DNA of 64,000 bases from Daucus carota subsp. sativus (taxonomy: Eukaryota > Streptophyta > Magnoliopsida > Apiales > Apiaceae): assembly GCF_001625215.2 (NCBI RefSeq), contig NC_030389.2, positions 44,505,454 through 44,569,453 of the forward strand, given 5' to 3'. This document shows positions 1 to 9,779 of the stretch, one piece after another. The stretch's first letter is position 1. Each line of letters opens with the position of its first letter. The translations under genes were made by a program, and so were the position numbers. The notes beneath the pieces are model-generated. The model worked only from the letters and a program-made list of their open reading frames with translations. It made no database searches and was not told the origin of the DNA.

Positions 1-1055
1 CATGGTGAAAAAATGACAATAAATTTATACACGTAAATAACAATTTAAAGTGTGACGAATCTTAAAATTTTATTTTTTTTGGAAAAGTAATCATGTTCTT
101 ACATTGTCACCTTCCTCCAATTTTTTTAGATTGATTGTGCACAAAAACATTTAACTTAAATATAACTACCCTCTTAAAAGTTGCTTGAACGGAGCAAACA
201 TATAATGCATGAATAATTTTTTCATGTATACAAAGTAAATAATATAAAAATTAACAACAACAAACATGTCCGATGAACAAAACAAATATTATAAAAGAAT
301 TACCAACAAACATACATCATTAATAGTTAATTTATTGACATCAACCATCGATATCCTGTCAAGACTATATTCTTTTCCCGTGTTTGGATTTGTCGACTCT
401 AATATAACGGTCTATAACTCCATTTGCTTGCAACAACCTTTACTGTAACAGCCTTCACTTATCGTTGCAGAATAACGACACCTCCGAGTTAAAAATCGAG
501 CAAGAGAAAGGTATTTCTAATTTTTGATATTTTTCATCCAAAAATTTCAGAAAATTAAAAAATAAAACGGAGCGATGTGAGATGCACCACCTACACGCCC
601 CTCGCTTCTCCTTTAAAATTCGAGTAAGAGAACTATCGGGTAGATTTGTGGTATTGAGAGAGGAGGTTGTGTTTTGATGATCCAAAATACTACGATATAT
701 ACGGGTATTTATAGGTGGAGAGAGACTTGTTTGCTACTCTTTCCCATAATTAAATAATCTGAACAAAATCAGATTAAAATTTTCAAGCTACTATATTCCA
801 TAAATAATCTGTCTTTCCCATAATTGAATAATCTGAAACAAAATCAGATTAAAACTTTCAAGATACTATATTCCATAAATAATCTGAAACAAAATCAGAT
901 TCTGAAACTTGCTTCTAATATACCCGAAACTAAAAAAGGTAGTTCTAATTTTTATTTTTCATCCAAAAATTCCAGAAAATTAAAAAAATAAAACGGAGCG
1001 ATGTGAGAGGCGCCACCTACACGCCCCTCGTTTCTCCTATATATAAGTATATTGA
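1..1055 (-). mobile_element. Helitron, 3' end beyond window edge
   Basis: This copy is collinear with the complete Helitron at 34644-36013, and its minus-strand 5' end (TC...) lies at 1055 in the same context, ATATACTTATATA plus AGGAGA. The 3' CTAG end with its hairpin would lie left of base 1, so about 0.2 kb is missing. It holds a ~75-bp tandem repeat at about 747-905 (motif TAATCTGAAACAAAATCAG). No Rep/helicase is visible, so it is non-autonomous. It inserted next to the 3' UTR of a defensin-like gene. Confidence 0.75.
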
Positions 1056-1240
1056 TGATTTGCTAATATTTTGCCATATTATCGGCATTGAAACAAGTGT
1101 AGTTTGAATAATAAAATTTCATTGAAATAATTTGGAGTCGAGAGGGTACATAATTTTGCAAACAACTGCGTGTAAAAATAATTGTGCACAAGGTGGCACA
1201 CAATACATTTATAATTTTATAATACATATTTTGTGCCTCC
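1056..1240 (+). pseudogene. 3' UTR remnant of a defensin-like gene
   Basis: The stretch TTTGCTAATATT...ATTATCGGCATTGAAAC and the following AGTGTAGTTTGAATAAT align with sequence just after the stop codons of the defensin-like genes ending at 6029 and 11240. The match continues through a TGTAAAAATAATTGT motif and a GGTGGCACACAATACATTTA motif shared with 11350-11390. No coding part is in the window. It was either cut off by the Helitron that ends at 1055 or lies to the left. It marks a fourth member of the family. Confidence 0.7.
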
Positions 1241-1256
1241 AATACAGAGTCATGTA

Positions 1257-1590
1257 CTCCCTCCGTCCCACCAGGTTCTTTACGTTATTTTTTGGCACGC
1301 ATTTTAAGGATCCCATAAAGTATACTTACATTATATATTTATTTTTATGTGTCTTGTTTTGATTATTAAGGAGTCAAATTGACTAGACTTTTACCGCAAA
1401 TTATACATATCATCCGACTCTAAAAGATTAAAAAAATTACTTTATTAGAAAAAATATATTTAATCCCCTTCAAAATCCATTTTTCGGATTTTTAAAATAA
1501 CTGATAAATTTTTTTTAATTAATAGTCAAAATTTGGTCAAATAGACCATCTAATAGTCAAAAGAGGACACATAATATGAGATGGAGGGAG
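1257..1590. mobile_element. Stowaway-type MITE (334 bp)
   Basis: Ends CTCCCTCCGTCCC and GATGGAGGGAG are flanked by TA on both sides (1255-1256 and 1591-1592), the Tc1/mariner Stowaway signature. The inner arms do not match well beyond about 13 bp, and the right arm pairs better with the left arm of the related copy at about 2853. This element may therefore be a hybrid of two MITEs. Confidence 0.75.
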
Positions 1591-1950
1591 TATTTGTTAA
1601 GCTTTTTTGGACATCCATTTCAAATTTGTGCCGCAAAATCCATAAGTATGATTTTTTCGATTTCTCATCATTTTTACACATTCCAAAAATAGTAATTTTT
1701 AATAATATAAAGCAGTTACACTTACTAATTTCTTCCACTATCTCTATTCTATAATAATATAAACACTATTACACTCACTATTTTCTTTTACCGTCTCAAA
1801 TTCATTATTAAATATAAATGAGTTTCACCACTTTACCCATTTTCAATCTAACTTTATTCATTTTTTACACTTTTATTATCTCTGTGTCCTCACGATCAAT
1901 TAGAAGAGAGGGAGTAGTTGTATAACTTATTTTTAAAAAAAAAAAATCAA
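1346..1950. repeat. Direct repeat, copy 1 (~605 bp)
   Basis: This segment recurs almost unchanged at 2864-3477. It spans the right half of one Stowaway MITE and a second MITE-like unit that ends in AGAGGGAGTAG near 1915. The two copies differ by scattered single bases and small indels. Confidence 0.85.
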
Positions 1951-2128
1951 GACCAAGACTATGAAAAATGAGTAAAATTAGATGAAAAGTGGATAAAATG
2001 GTGGGACCTATCAATATTTAATACTAGATTTGAGATAGTAGAGGAAAGTAGTGGGTGTAATAGTTGTTTTTATTGTTAAATATGAGATAGTAGGGGAAGA
2101 TAGTGGGTGTAATGATGAGAAAAACTTA
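1951..2128. other. AT-rich spacer, MITE debris
   Basis: A poly-A run is followed by sequence that resembles the reverse complement of part of 1770-1890. No gene is seen. Confidence 0.4.
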
Positions 2129-2363
2129 CTCCCTCCATTCCAAAATAATAGTCGTTTTGACTTTGTGCACGTATTTTGAGGTGTAAAAAAATCATACTTT
2201 TACACATTATTTTTGAAATTTTCTTTTTCTGGATAAAAGTTTAACATTTTTATTTTTATTCAGAAAAAGAAAATTTCAAAAATAACATATAGAAGTATAT
2301 TTTTTTTGCATCTCAAAATACGTGCACAAAGTCAAAGCGACTATTATTTTGGAATGGAGGGAG
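2129..2363. mobile_element. Stowaway MITE with long inverted repeats (235 bp)
   Basis: The ends CTCCCTCCATTCCAAAATAA and its complement are followed by matching CTTTGTGCACGTATTTTGAG arms, so nearly the whole element can fold into a hairpin. TA duplications lie at 2127-2128 and 2364-2365. The long, nearly perfect arms suggest a fairly young copy. Confidence 0.9.
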
Positions 2364-2863
2364 TACTATTTATAGTAACGTAAAGAAATGAGAGGGACAT
2401 CCCAAAATAGTAACCGTAAAGAAATGAGAGGGACAGAAGGAGTATATTGTTAAGAAATTAAGAATAAAATACGATGAATGCCTGAATGATGTGAAAGGAG
2501 CAATACATACGGAGTCCAAGCCGAGATTTTATTTATAAAAAAGTTATTAAACTCAAATCCAACTAGGATTTGCTTCCGCCTTCTAAACCCGTTTGTGTAA
2601 ATAAATAGATACATTTTTAAAAACTTGAGAATGCTAGCTTCTCTCTCAGAATTTTTACTACTTTTTCAAACATTTTATTAACTTATTTATTTCTCACTCT
2701 TTATCTACTGCTTATTTAATTTAAGTAAAAAGTCATTTTTCTTAAACTTAGCCAAGCAGCCTCTCTCGTCTGGATTTCTACTTTTGTGCAAGTACCGATC
2801 TATAAAGATATGTGAGTTGCTCCCGAATAACTCACGAGCCTGTGTACGTCCTGCATCTCATAT

Positions 2864-3477
2864 TATGTGTCTTGTTTTGATTATTAAGGAGTCAAATTGA
2901 CTAGATTTTTACCGCAAATTATACATATCATCCGACTCTAAAAGATTAAAAAAATTACTTTATTAGAAAAAATATATTTAATCCCCTTCAAAATCCATTT
3001 TTCGGATTTTTAAAATAACTGATAAATTTTTTTTAATTAATAGTCAAAATTTGGTCAAATTGACCATCTAATAGTCAAAAGAGGACACATAATATGAGAT
3101 GGAGGGAGTATTTGTTAAGCTTTTTTGGACATCCATTTCAAATTGTTGCCGCAAAATCCATAAGTATGATTTTTTCGATTTCTCATCATTTTTACACATT
3201 CCAAAAATAGTAATTTTTAATAATATAAAGCACTTACACTTACTAATTTCTTCCACTATCTCTATTTTATAATAATATAAACAGTATTACACTCACTATT
3301 TTCTTTTACCGTCTCAAATTCATTATTAAATATAAATGAGTTTCACCACTTTACCCATTTTCAATCTAACTTTATTCGTTTTTTACACTTTTATTATCTC
3401 TGGGTCCTCATCAAATGTATACGATCAATTAGAAGAGAGGGAGTAGTTGTATAACTTATTTTAAAAAAAAAAAAATC
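2864..3477. repeat. Direct repeat, copy 2 (~610 bp)
   Basis: Second copy of 1346-1950, about 1.5 kb away. Here the left arm of the first MITE is retained (CATCTCATATTATGTGTC from about 2853), pairing with GACACATAATATGAGATG near 3085-3102. Copy 2 therefore looks like the more complete version. Confidence 0.85.
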
Positions 3478-3627
3478 AGTTTAAATTTGTATTCAGAAAA
3501 AAATTAAAAATAAATTATAAAATGAGGACTCGATCAAGAGATCAACTCAAACATTTCATTACATTAAAACATATACACATACCTTTCTTGCCTTCCTTTC
3601 AATTCCAACATTTTCTTTTTGAATTCC

Positions 3628-3735
3628 ATGGATTCTGTGTTGTATTATGATGCGAGCATTAAGGATAACATGCATGTCCTTGAGCTGATGGAACACAGTC
3701 TTAATCAACTGAAATGCTCGAAATTTCTTTGCTGA
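3628..3735 (+). pseudogene. Ankyrin-gene 5' fragment
   Basis: The start MDSVLYYDASIKDNMHVLEL matches the beginning of the intact ankyrin-PGG gene at 48928-50962 (MDSVLYDALIKDNIDVLKEM). After about 30 codons the frame ends and no ankyrin repeats follow. The leader just before the ATG (GAATTCCATGGATTCTGTG) is shared with the ankyrin pseudogene at 46790-47229. This is a dead 5' remnant. Confidence 0.8.
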
Positions 3736-4328
3736 TCATACAATTTATTTAGTTATTATTATATTACAATGAGAAGAGTTTTATGTAAGGTTAGGATTTT
3801 TTAATTTGACGACTATCACGCCAGTAGAATTATATCGTCAACAAAATAAAACTGTTCGTTTTAATTTTTAAAACTCAAACAATTTAATTTATTAAAGAAG
3901 TCTATAAAATTGCAGAGGAAAAGAAGGTGGGGTAATTACACTGCCACGACAAACACAAAATTTCTCAATAGCAAAACATAGATTACTAAGATTTTTTGCG
4001 CGGATTTTTTTTATATTTAACAAGAAAGAGCTTTGAACTTTCTAATTATATGGCAGTCATTTCAAATATAGAAGTTGGAAGACTATGTTAGTATGTTTGT
4101 TCTAAAGGATAGATCCTGTGTAGAAGTTAGCAAATTCGAGACTGCAATGTGATGACAGGGGGTTGCAGGTCGAGGCAGCAACCAACTGCCGAATCTGAGA
4201 CAGGGGGTATTTTTAGTGAAGGTGTTCCGATTTCTAGATCAATGTCGATTAAGATGAACTTCAGAGCATGACTCTCGTTTATGATATTCATAATTAAAAA
4301 GAAGAGCATTCCGTACATATTCTTTTAT
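3736..4328. other. Spacer without recognised gene
   Basis: AT-rich sequence. Short open frames on both strands show no family resemblance and no splice-compatible continuation. Confidence 0.4.
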
Positions 4329-4444
4329 CGGTTTGGCTAGTGTTTGCCCATGGGCACATGCTAAGCGCGGAAATTTTTGTATTTGGGAGATTACAAAATT
4401 TTCCGCGCTTAGCATATGCCCATGGGCACACCATAGAAAAACCG
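4329..4444. mobile_element. Small palindromic MITE, copy 1
   Basis: Left arm CGGTTTGGCTAGTGTTTGCC continues with CATGGGCACATGCTAAGCGC. The right arm is its approximate complement and ends ...AGAAAAACCG. Arms are ~42-46 bp with a ~25-bp loop, giving a strong hairpin. A second copy, in the opposite orientation, is at 51193-51385, also beside the ankyrin/thioredoxin sequences. No clear target duplication, so the superfamily is not assigned. Confidence 0.7.
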
Positions 4445-4474
4445 ATATAAATTTAGCGCAAGCTGTTACATTCT

Positions 4475-4590
4475 GGATACATTCTGAGTGTATCTGTCAT
4501 GACTTGGAACAAGGAGTCTTTTGATTTCTTCCAGGAACTCGGGAAGCTAATCATTTCTTTGTGTTTCGACTAGTTTTCTGCAGGGAAATA
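4475..4590 (-). repeat. Remnant of thioredoxin downstream flank
   Basis: It is the reverse complement of sequence downstream of thioredoxins B and C (about 53640-53740 and 56580-56680): GACTTGG...AGAGTCTTTTGATTTC, then AACTCGGGAAGC and ATCATTTCTTTGTGTTTCGA. The next homologous part on the left resumes only at about 6380, so the intervening 1.8 kb with DEFL copy 1 is extra here. Confidence 0.75.
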
Positions 4591-5384
4591 TTATCTACAT
4601 AAAAATCAAATTGATTCACACAATTCAAACGCCTAAATCATTGTAAACTAAATACTCCCAATTTATAGGTCCTTTTTGGAAAAAAAAATTGTCTCAAAAT
4701 ATTTGTCCCTCCCTTCTTTCAATACAAATTTATTTATATATTAATTGTGACTTTTTTGAAACTCAACATTATTCTCATTTCTCAATGCACTAAATCCCTA
4801 TATTTATTGCGATTTTTTTGAAACACAACTCTATTCTCAATTATCAATGCACTAATTAATGTTTCTCAGAATTCATATAAGTAATAAATATATCAGAATA
4901 AATACCATATCAAAGTATTAAAGGGGTGTATTGGATTGTAATTTTAATAAATTGAAAAAGAATTTTATTGTATTAAAATCCTAAGAAATCTATATCAACC
5001 CCGCGAAATTTTATAAAAAATCCGCACACCATCATAATCACATACAATCCATTAAAATCCATAGATTAAAATCCCAATAAAATACATTGAAAAATCTCAC
5101 AAAATCCATCATTTATGAAGTCAAAAAAATCCATCAGTATTTGAATACCATCATATATTAAAGGATTTATACAATCCCAATTGAATACCAACAGATATTA
5201 TAACATAATTTAAAATCCTGATTAAATATCAGCAGATTTTGTAGAAAAATTTGAAATCTCAATTGAATATCTCAAGATTCTGTTACATTTTTCAAATCTC
5301 GATTAAATATCTTCGAATTTTAAGAATTCAAAATAATTCATTAAAATCTCAATTTAATACATCCTCGTAGGTGTGTGTTATTCG
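4591..5384. other. AT-rich spacer upstream of DEFL copy 1
   Basis: No gene. From about 4920 to 5370 there are repeated short motifs such as TTAAAATC and AATTGAATA on one theme, which looks like a decayed low-complexity repeat. Confidence 0.4.
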
Positions 5385-5395
5385 TGTATATAAAC
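5385..5395 (+). promoter_or_regulatory. TATA box of DEFL copy 1
   Basis: TGTATATAAAC lies about 80 bp before the ATG. The same motif at the same distance precedes the other two copies (8737-8747, 10534-10544), so it is most likely the core promoter. Confidence 0.65.
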
Positions 5396-5475
5396 GAGGC
5401 TTGTGGCAATTGTCCTCCTACAGCTAAAGCAAAAAAAATCCTTCTAAATATAATTCTGTGTGACACGAAGAAAAA

Positions 5476-6029
5476 ATGGCTGAACTGCGAATCACAGCAT
5501 TACTAATGGTCGTTTTTCTTGTAATGAGTTCAGGTAGACAATTTTACACGCGCACACACATACTTATAATATCAGACTGCTCTCTCTGTTTTGAAATATA
5601 AGTCGTTTGATTTTTTTGCACGCATTTTTAAACCCTTTGACCACATATTAAAAATGGTTAATTTTGAAATTTTCTTTTTTGAATAAGAATATATGATTGA
5701 TATTAATATTGAGAAAACAAAAATTTCAAAAATAATGATTTTAAACATGCGGTTAAAAAACTTAAAAATACGTGCAAAAAAGTCAAATAATTAGTATTGA
5801 TTCGGTGGATTAACATGTCTATTTGTATTTTTGTATCAGACGTTGAGCAAGTTACGTCGATTTTGCTGGAAGTCCGATTCAAATAATTCCGAATAAAATT
5901 TTATGTTGCAATGACAATCCTAATATGCATTGTGTATCAAATTCAACATGTAATGACCCTTGTCTCCACGGTTGCCACAATGGAAAAGGAGGGTGGTGCA
6001 AGAATAAAGTGTGTCATTGTTTTTGTTAA
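5476..6029 (+). pseudogene. Defensin-like peptide gene, copy 1 (probably broken)
   Basis: Exon 1 (5476-5533) encodes the signal peptide MAELRITALLMVVFLVMSS, and the intron ends at TATCAG before 5840. The mature domain at the end of exon 2 is well preserved, with ten cysteines in the pattern CC-x7-C...C-x3-C-x3-C-x7-C-x4-C-x-C-x-C, the CSalphabeta type with GGxC and CxC. The last residues are CKNKVCHCFC. Compared with copy 3 (10627-11240) the propeptide link is shorter and the reading frame of signal and mature parts does not agree, so the copy looks broken about once. Family knowledge: plant DEFL peptides are secreted and act in defence or in pollen/pistil signalling. The intron carries a Stowaway relic at the same site as in copy 3. 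Confidence 0.7.
5577..5805. mobile_element. Decayed Stowaway MITE in DEFL intron
   Basis: The left end CTGCTCTCTCTGTTTTGAAA and the inner arms TTTGCACGCATTTTTAA / TTAAAAATACGTGCAAAA are recognisable. The right terminus is lost. It sits at the same intron position as the intact MITE 10732-10969, so it inserted before these two gene copies separated. Confidence 0.65.
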
Positions 6030-6379
6030 TTTACTAATTTTTTTTTCCATATTATCGGCATTGAAACTAGTGTAATTTGAATAATAAAATTTCATCGAAA
6101 GAGTGGATTTTTGTTAATGATTAATTTCGTGATTAGTTGAATACTCTATCACTTAACTATCTTATTATCTAATAATTGTGTTACTAAATAATTATATTAT
6201 AAATTGTTAAGGATATTAGGCTTATATATTTGATTATTTGGTTTTAAATATACATGTAACTCTTGAAATACATGCATAATATATATTTTTAATATATTAA
6301 TATTTGCCAAGTACCCTGAATCTTCATATTTTTATATATACCGAATTCCCGTATCCACACCCGCACTCATGCTTCATAG
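6030..6379. other. 3' UTR of DEFL copy 1 and AT-rich spacer
   Basis: The first ~70 bp match the family 3' UTR (ATTATCGGCATTGAAAC, TAATTTGAATAATAAAATTT). The rest is AT-rich with nothing recognised. Confidence 0.5.
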
Positions 6380-6620
6380 TAGGCAGTTGATTAGATAAAG
6401 TATGGTGAGACTGATAGGTCAAAGTTCTGGTTTGGTTTTGAGGTTAATTTGTTATGACGGAGTCTGAACTCCAACTTAGTTTGGATTCAGCATTTTGTTT
6501 TTCAGTTTATGAAGGTTAGCGAGCCGCTCAAGAACAACTTTACTATATAGGACTGACATGTTGTCAAAATCACTTTGAGAAATGCAAAAATTTACAAAAG
6601 GTTATCAAAAGTTGAACTTG
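6380..6620 (-). repeat. Thioredoxin downstream flank, shared with B and C
   Basis: Reverse-complement match to the region after thioredoxin B (about 53380-53610). Shared blocks include TTAGTTTGGATTCAG, TTTGTTTTTCAGTTTAT and TAAAGTATGGTGA. It shows that thioredoxin A and the right-hand cluster were copied together with their 3' flanks. Confidence 0.75.
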
Positions 6621-6738
6621 GTACATGAGAATCTTATTACAAATCATCGAATATTGGCTTGGTCGGAAGAGATCTTTATTTCAAACAGCACGAATTTCAC
6701 TCCTCTGCTTATTTTGTGTTTACTTGTAGTTCTATAAA

Positions 6739-7535
6739 CTAGAAGTAGAACATGCACTTCTCAATCTTGTTCTGGAGTGCTGCCTTTTCCGCTCCAGCAA
6801 CCTTATCAACTGTTTTTCCCTTCTTTATCAGTATGAATGCTGGCAATGCCTGCACAGCATACTCCCGAGCCACTGCCTGCGTGGACAACATGCATTAGCA
6901 ATCTAGCATCATCATCGTTTAATTTTGTAACAAGGACTTTTAACACAGAGAGAGAGAGAGAGAGCGGGAGGGAGGGAGAGGGAGAGGGAGAGGGAGAGGG
7001 AGAGGGAGAGGGAGAGAGAGAGAGAGAGCGAGAGAGAGAGAGAGGGAGGGAGGGAGAGAGAGAGAGGGAGGGAGGGAGAGAGAGAGAGGGAGGGAGTGAG
7101 AGAGAGAGAGGGAGGGAGGGAGAGGGAGAGAGAGATGCATACTTCCAGCTCATCTACATCAATCTGGATAAATTCCACACCAACATACTTAGCAGCAAAG
7201 TCACGAATGACTGGTTCCATGGTACGACAAGGTCCACACCATGCCGCCGTAAAATGAATGACCATCTGCACAAAAACATAGAATAATACAGATAACAGAA
7301 TCATCAAGCTCTGATAAATTACACTATTTAAAGTGGAACAACAGAAATTTATCAAACGATGGATACATAAAGACCAGTTTTCCTAACTGACCAGCTTATT
7401 TGTTTGTCTGGAGGACTGAAAATGGCTTCTCCATTTAGAAGAGGAATGGAATGTCAAGACCTGCCCGGACTTCTGAGGCGTGAACAATTCATTAGCTTCA
7501 TTCCTTGCATACACTGCAGACTGATTAGCTCCCAT
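6739..7535 (-). CDS. Thioredoxin h2-type, copy A
   Basis: Three exons on the minus strand: 7392-7535, 7143-7265 and 6739-6876, giving 134 residues with all splice sites GT-AG. The start MGANQSAV fits N-myristoylation at Gly2. The core reads FTAAWCGPCRTMEP around residue 60, and the cis-proline lies in QALPAF. Thioredoxins of this type reduce protein disulfides via the two active-site cysteines and, when myristoylated, sit at endomembranes. The usual buried Asp of the VDF motif is His here (VIHF), as in all copies of this cluster. The C-terminus ends KCMFYF, two residues longer than in B-D. Intron 2 holds a ~190-bp GA/CT tract. The gene stands tail-to-tail with DEFL copy 1 and head-to-head with DEFL copy 2. 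Confidence 0.92.
6945..7135. repeat. GA/GGGA microsatellite in thioredoxin A intron 2
   Basis: About 190 bp of GA, GGGA and GAGAGG repeats start a few bases downstream of the 5' splice site (minus-strand sense CT-rich). Similar but shorter CT tracts occupy the same spot in copies B, C and D. Long open frames over this tract are only low-complexity artefacts. Confidence 0.95.
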
Positions 7536-7653
7536 CTTTCGTCTCTGTCTTTTCTTAAATTAGCAAACCGGAAAAATAAGTAACCAGAAAATTTCAAATA
7601 AATCTTTTTCTTTCCCAGTTTAGTATGATCATGAAAATGAATGCCAGGCTAAT

Positions 7654-7665
7654 CCTTTTTATAGG
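7654..7665 (-). promoter_or_regulatory. TATA box of thioredoxin A
   Basis: The minus strand reads CCTATAAAAAGG about 120 bp before the ATG, matching CCTATAAAAGGG ahead of the other thioredoxin copies. Further upstream (7690-7770) lie the shared blocks GATGCAAAT, GTATCGAATC and ATACAATTTATTAA. Confidence 0.75.
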
Positions 7666-7879
7666 ATTGACAGCCATAGCGACTAAATTTAATAAATTGT
7701 ATAATGGAGTAAACGATTCGATACCTTAGTAAAGTCAAAATGAGCAAAATTTGCATCATATGTAACCTTTACATTTTTTTGTCAATGGATCATACAGATT
7801 ACTGGAATTGCTGGTGCAGGGTACAGGGTGTCTATTCGAACATGTTCTTTATTTCGATTCCTTTGTAACAGAATCAGCA

Positions 7880-8050
7880 TCTGAGTTATAGAAGAATTGC
7901 AGGCCGTGAATACATTTCTGAGTACAGTATAACCAACTAAATGTTCTAGAAGATTCCCTCCAAAAATTACACAGCGGCTTCTCTGTAATGCACGATAGAT
8001 GATGCAATGTACAAAGTGATATTCCATTGAGAAATTCTGGATGTTATACT
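7880..8050 (-). repeat. Conserved distal upstream block of thioredoxin cluster
   Basis: Minus-strand sequence GGAATATCAC...CATTGCATCAT followed by ATCGTGCATTACAGAGAAGC is also found 0.5-0.9 kb upstream of copies B (51775-51860), C (54610-54690), D (57805-57880) and, weaker, F (62575-62650). The neighbouring GAATTGCAGGCCGTGAAT is shared with copy E (61272-61290). Its role is unknown: distal regulatory DNA or a remnant of an older exon. Confidence 0.6.
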
Positions 8051-8131
8051 ATTGGTGGATGTGTTCCAGGTTCATCATCCGTTGCCTCAGTTGCTTCGTT
8101 GTTTGAGAACATAATTTGAGGTACGTAGCAC

Positions 8132-8580
8132 CAGGCCCGGCCCAGAGGGAGGACATCCAGGTCGACCGCCCAGGGCCCAAAACGTTTAGAGGCCCAAAAT
8201 TTGTATAATCCATGTATTGTTATTAGTATACATCGGTCCAGTAAGCCTAATTCTATCCTAAGTGACTACGTCCGTACCTAAACTAATAGTTCTATCAATC
8301 ATGCACTCACACTCACTGATAAATGTCATCAAGCATTTGTTTAGATTTTTTTTACATCCAATACACACACTAAATCGGCAAAATTATTTTTCGTAATTTG
8401 TTGTTATTTGCATTATTGTTAAAATTTGAGTGTTTTAAAGTTATTTTCTTACTGAAGTTGACTAAAATTTGAGTTTGCATTGCTACAAGTCATATTTTAT
8501 CAAATTCAATGAAGTAAAAAAAATTAGGGTCTATTTTCTCCTTTCGCCCCTGGGCCCTCAAAAGGTGTGGAACGGCCCTG
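8132..8580. mobile_element. hAT-type non-autonomous element (449 bp)
   Basis: Termini CAGGCCCGGCCC and (complement) CAGGGCCGTTCC are flanked by an identical 8-bp direct repeat CGTAGCAC (8124-8131 and 8581-8588). CA-start inverted repeats with 8-bp duplications define hAT. The interior has no transposase. The exact target duplication suggests a young insertion, upstream of both thioredoxin A and DEFL copy 2. Confidence 0.9.
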
Positions 8581-8736
8581 CGTAGCACTGCAGCATACTC
8601 CGAGGACTATCATCAATTGAGTAAGCAATGAAACAAAGTCATAACACCTTGAACATTAAAGAAAACGTTTCAGCTCAATAAGTTTTATAAAAAAAGAGTA
8701 TGTAACTTTTCATAAGCGTTAAGTCTGAATAATTTT

Positions 8737-8747
8737 TGTATATAAAC
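8737..8747 (+). promoter_or_regulatory. TATA box of DEFL copy 2
   Basis: TGTATATAAAC about 80 bp before the ATG, as in the sister copies. Confidence 0.55.
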
Positions 8748-8826
8748 CAGTGATTTGGTCATTGTTCTCCTACACCAGAAGTACAAAAATACATTCTGCA
8801 TATAATTCTATAACACAAAGCAAAAA

Positions 8827-9709
8827 ATGGCTCTCCGAATCGCGGCATGACTAATGATCGTTTTTCTTGTAATGAGTTCAGGTGAACATTTTTACGCACA
8901 CATATTGATATTGATAAGTTGATACAGTACCCACCATTTCTTTACACTTTTCTTTTTTAAATATCTCATCTAATAATTTATGTTTCAAAACTTACTAACA
9001 TAGTAAAATTTTATAATATAAAAATTATATATCCCGTTATCGTTCTCCTCTATATACATTAAATTTTAATCAGTCACATCACTATCCTCACTTTTTTTAT
9101 TTTTATATATTTTTATAACCTCTATGTCCAACGCAAATATAAATATTTCTCATCCTGTTTTTTCTATTTTAATATATTTTCATATTTTCCGTGTCCAACT
9201 GTCGACATCTGATAGATCGACATGTTTATTTGTATTTTTATCATCAGATATTGAGCGAGCTACCTCAGCCGAAGCCGACGACTTCATGGGAAGCCCAACT
9301 CAAGTAGTTACGGATACGTATCTACTCCCTCCGTCCCAGTTAATAATATACATTGGGGGACGGGGGTGCGGCACGGACTTTAATGCTTCAATATAGTATA
9401 GTTCTGTAAATTATTTTTAAGATTTTCTTTTTTTGTATAAAAGTATAACATTTATATTTTTATACAAAAAAAGAAAATCTTAAAAATAAGTTGTGGAACT
9501 ATGTTTTATAAGAGCCTTAAAAAGCGTGTCGAGCAGTGAAAAAGAAACGTATACAATTGACTGGGACAGAGGGAGTATGTTGCAAGGACAATCCTCTTCC
9601 TCGTGGTGGCTCATGTGACGAATCAAAATGTCTGGTGGCCTGTAATAGGGATTGCGGTAATGGAAAAGGAGCAATGTGCAAGCAAAATAAGTGTCATTGT
9701 AAATGTTAA
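8827..9709 (+). pseudogene. Defensin-like peptide gene, copy 2 (broken, MITE in exon 2)
   Basis: Recognisable parts are a signal-peptide exon from 8827 (MALRIAA...), an intron and an exon 2 from 9248 beginning DIERATSAEADDF, and a cysteine-rich end at about 9577-9709 finishing KQNKCHCKC. A Stowaway MITE (9325-9575) sits between propeptide and mature domain. The copy is broken at least twice and cannot encode the peptide. Its mature segment differs from copies 1 and 3 (for example NPLPRGGSCDESKC), so it diverged before it died or has drifted since. Confidence 0.85.
9325..9575. mobile_element. Stowaway MITE inside DEFL copy 2 (251 bp)
   Basis: Ends CTCCCTCCGTCCCAGT and its complement, TA duplications at 9323-9324 and 9576-9577. 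The inner arms (AAGATTTTCTTTTTTTGTAT and its complement) form a long hairpin. It lies in coding sequence, so the insertion itself disables the gene. Confidence 0.9.
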
Positions 9710-9779
9710 TTTTTTAACATTCTTCCATATTATCCATGTCGGAACTATGTAATTTGAATACAAGTTTTATAAAAAATTG

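Noticed and set aside
266-448. Small ORF MSDEQNKYYKRI... (also at 35196-35381)
   Set aside because: It lies inside both Helitron copies and has no recognisable domain. It is conserved only because the elements are copies, so it was not called a gene.
6806-7355. Several open frames of 66-149 codons over 6.8-7.35 kb on both strands
   Set aside because: They run through the GA/CT microsatellite of thioredoxin A intron 2 and encode only Ser/Leu/Pro or Arg/Glu/Gly low-complexity sequence.
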